The position numbers and the translations under genes were made by a program. The notes under the pieces were generated by a model. It was not told the DNA's origin. It saw only the letters and a program-made list of their open reading frames with translations, and searched no databases. From Gammaproteobacteria bacterium (GTDB lineage Bacteria > Pseudomonadota > Gammaproteobacteria > Enterobacterales > Alteromonadaceae), in the NCBI GenBank assembly GCA_023481025.1, contig JAMCWV010000085.1, forward strand, positions 1 through 8,191: a stretch of DNA of 8,191 bases, in the 5' to 3' direction. Below are positions 5,994 through 8,191 of this stretch, piece by piece. Numbering within the stretch: the stretch's first letter is position 1; each line of letters starts with the position of its first letter.

Positions 5994-6251
5994 ATGGATC
6001 CTAAAGAAATCGAGGTTCGCTTAAAAGACGCGATTGACCTTACTGAAGTCTACGTGACTGGCGAGAACAGTCATTACCAAGTGATTGCTGTGGGTGAAGT
6101 TTTTGCAGATTTGTCACGCGTAAAACAGCAGCAACTGATTTACGCACCATTACAAGACAAAATTGCCGACGGCAGCATTCATGCGCTCACGATTAAAGCT
6201 TATACGCCAGAAAAATGGCGGCGTGAAAAACTACTGAACATGCCAAATTAA
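5994..6251 (+). CDS. ibaG: IbaG, BolA-family protein
   Basis: IbaG (YrbA in E. coli) is a small cytoplasmic BolA-fold protein. Family members pair with monothiol glutaredoxins that carry iron-sulfur clusters, and IbaG is linked to acid tolerance; its exact role is unsettled. The product is 85 residues, against 84 in E. coli. Matching segments are SHYQVIAVGEVF (26-37), SRVKQQQLIYAPL (41-53) and IHALTIKAYTP (62-72), with the invariant BolA histidine at H63. An in-frame GTG at 5982 would add four residues, but the ATG aligns with the E. coli start and has the better ribosome site. It lies 33 bases after mlaB and 52 before murA, the usual position between the mla genes and murA. Confidence 0.93.
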   Translation: MDPKEIEVRLKDAIDLTEVYVTGENSHYQVIAVGEVFADLSRVKQQQLIYAPLQDKIADGSIHALTIKAYTPEKWRREKLLNMPN

Positions 6252-6288
6252 TACCCTGTCATCCTGTTAAGTACCGTTCATATAGTAA

Positions 6289-8191
<1,903 letters not shown>

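Noticed and set aside
6255..6286. Possible separate murA promoter (CTGTCA and TATAGT)
   Set aside because: The spacing is 20 bases and the -35 is poor; with only 52 bases after ibaG, read-through from the mla operon is the simpler view.

Overview
The window looks like chromosomal DNA from a gammaproteobacterium. The gene content and the protein sequences point towards the Alteromonadales, and an Idiomarina-like genus is a tentative guess from general resemblance only. It holds the conserved cell-envelope neighbourhood found around kdsD and mlaF in many Gammaproteobacteria. Three things differ from the Escherichia coli arrangement: a TetR-family regulator sits where yrbG would be, mlaC is absent from the mla operon, and the left edge is rearranged.

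Layout. Positions 93-2529, minus strand: kdsD, kdsC, lptC and a truncated lptA form one tightly overlapping operon for making Kdo and exporting lipopolysaccharide. Positions 2530-2791 are a regulatory interval with hairpins, a candidate promoter in each direction and a palindrome resembling a TetR-family operator. Positions 2792-3400, plus strand, encode the TetR-family regulator, followed by a good intrinsic terminator at 3444-3464. Positions 3602-6251, plus strand, hold mlaF, mlaE, mlaD, mlaB and ibaG. murA follows at 6304-7605. degS enters from the right on the minus strand (7602-8191, N-terminal part outside the window) and converges on murA, the two stop codons overlapping by 4 bases.

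The genes share an outer-membrane theme. KdsD and KdsC make Kdo for the lipopolysaccharide core, LptC and LptA carry lipopolysaccharide across the periplasm, MlaFEDB is the inner-membrane phospholipid transporter that maintains outer-membrane asymmetry, MurA starts peptidoglycan synthesis, and DegS senses outer-membrane protein stress for the sigma-E response. IbaG is a small BolA-family protein that usually travels with this cluster.

The first 92 bases are a perfect inverted copy of an internal piece of kdsC (1174-1265), joined abruptly to the middle of lptA. Because lptA is normally essential, this looks more like a chimeric read, amplification or assembly join at a contig end than real biology. 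Apart from that edge, the region is a well-known conserved locus and no wholly new system is evident. The leads worth a check are the missing mlaC, the TetR gene with its candidate operator, and the short A7-containing reading frame overlapping the murA start.
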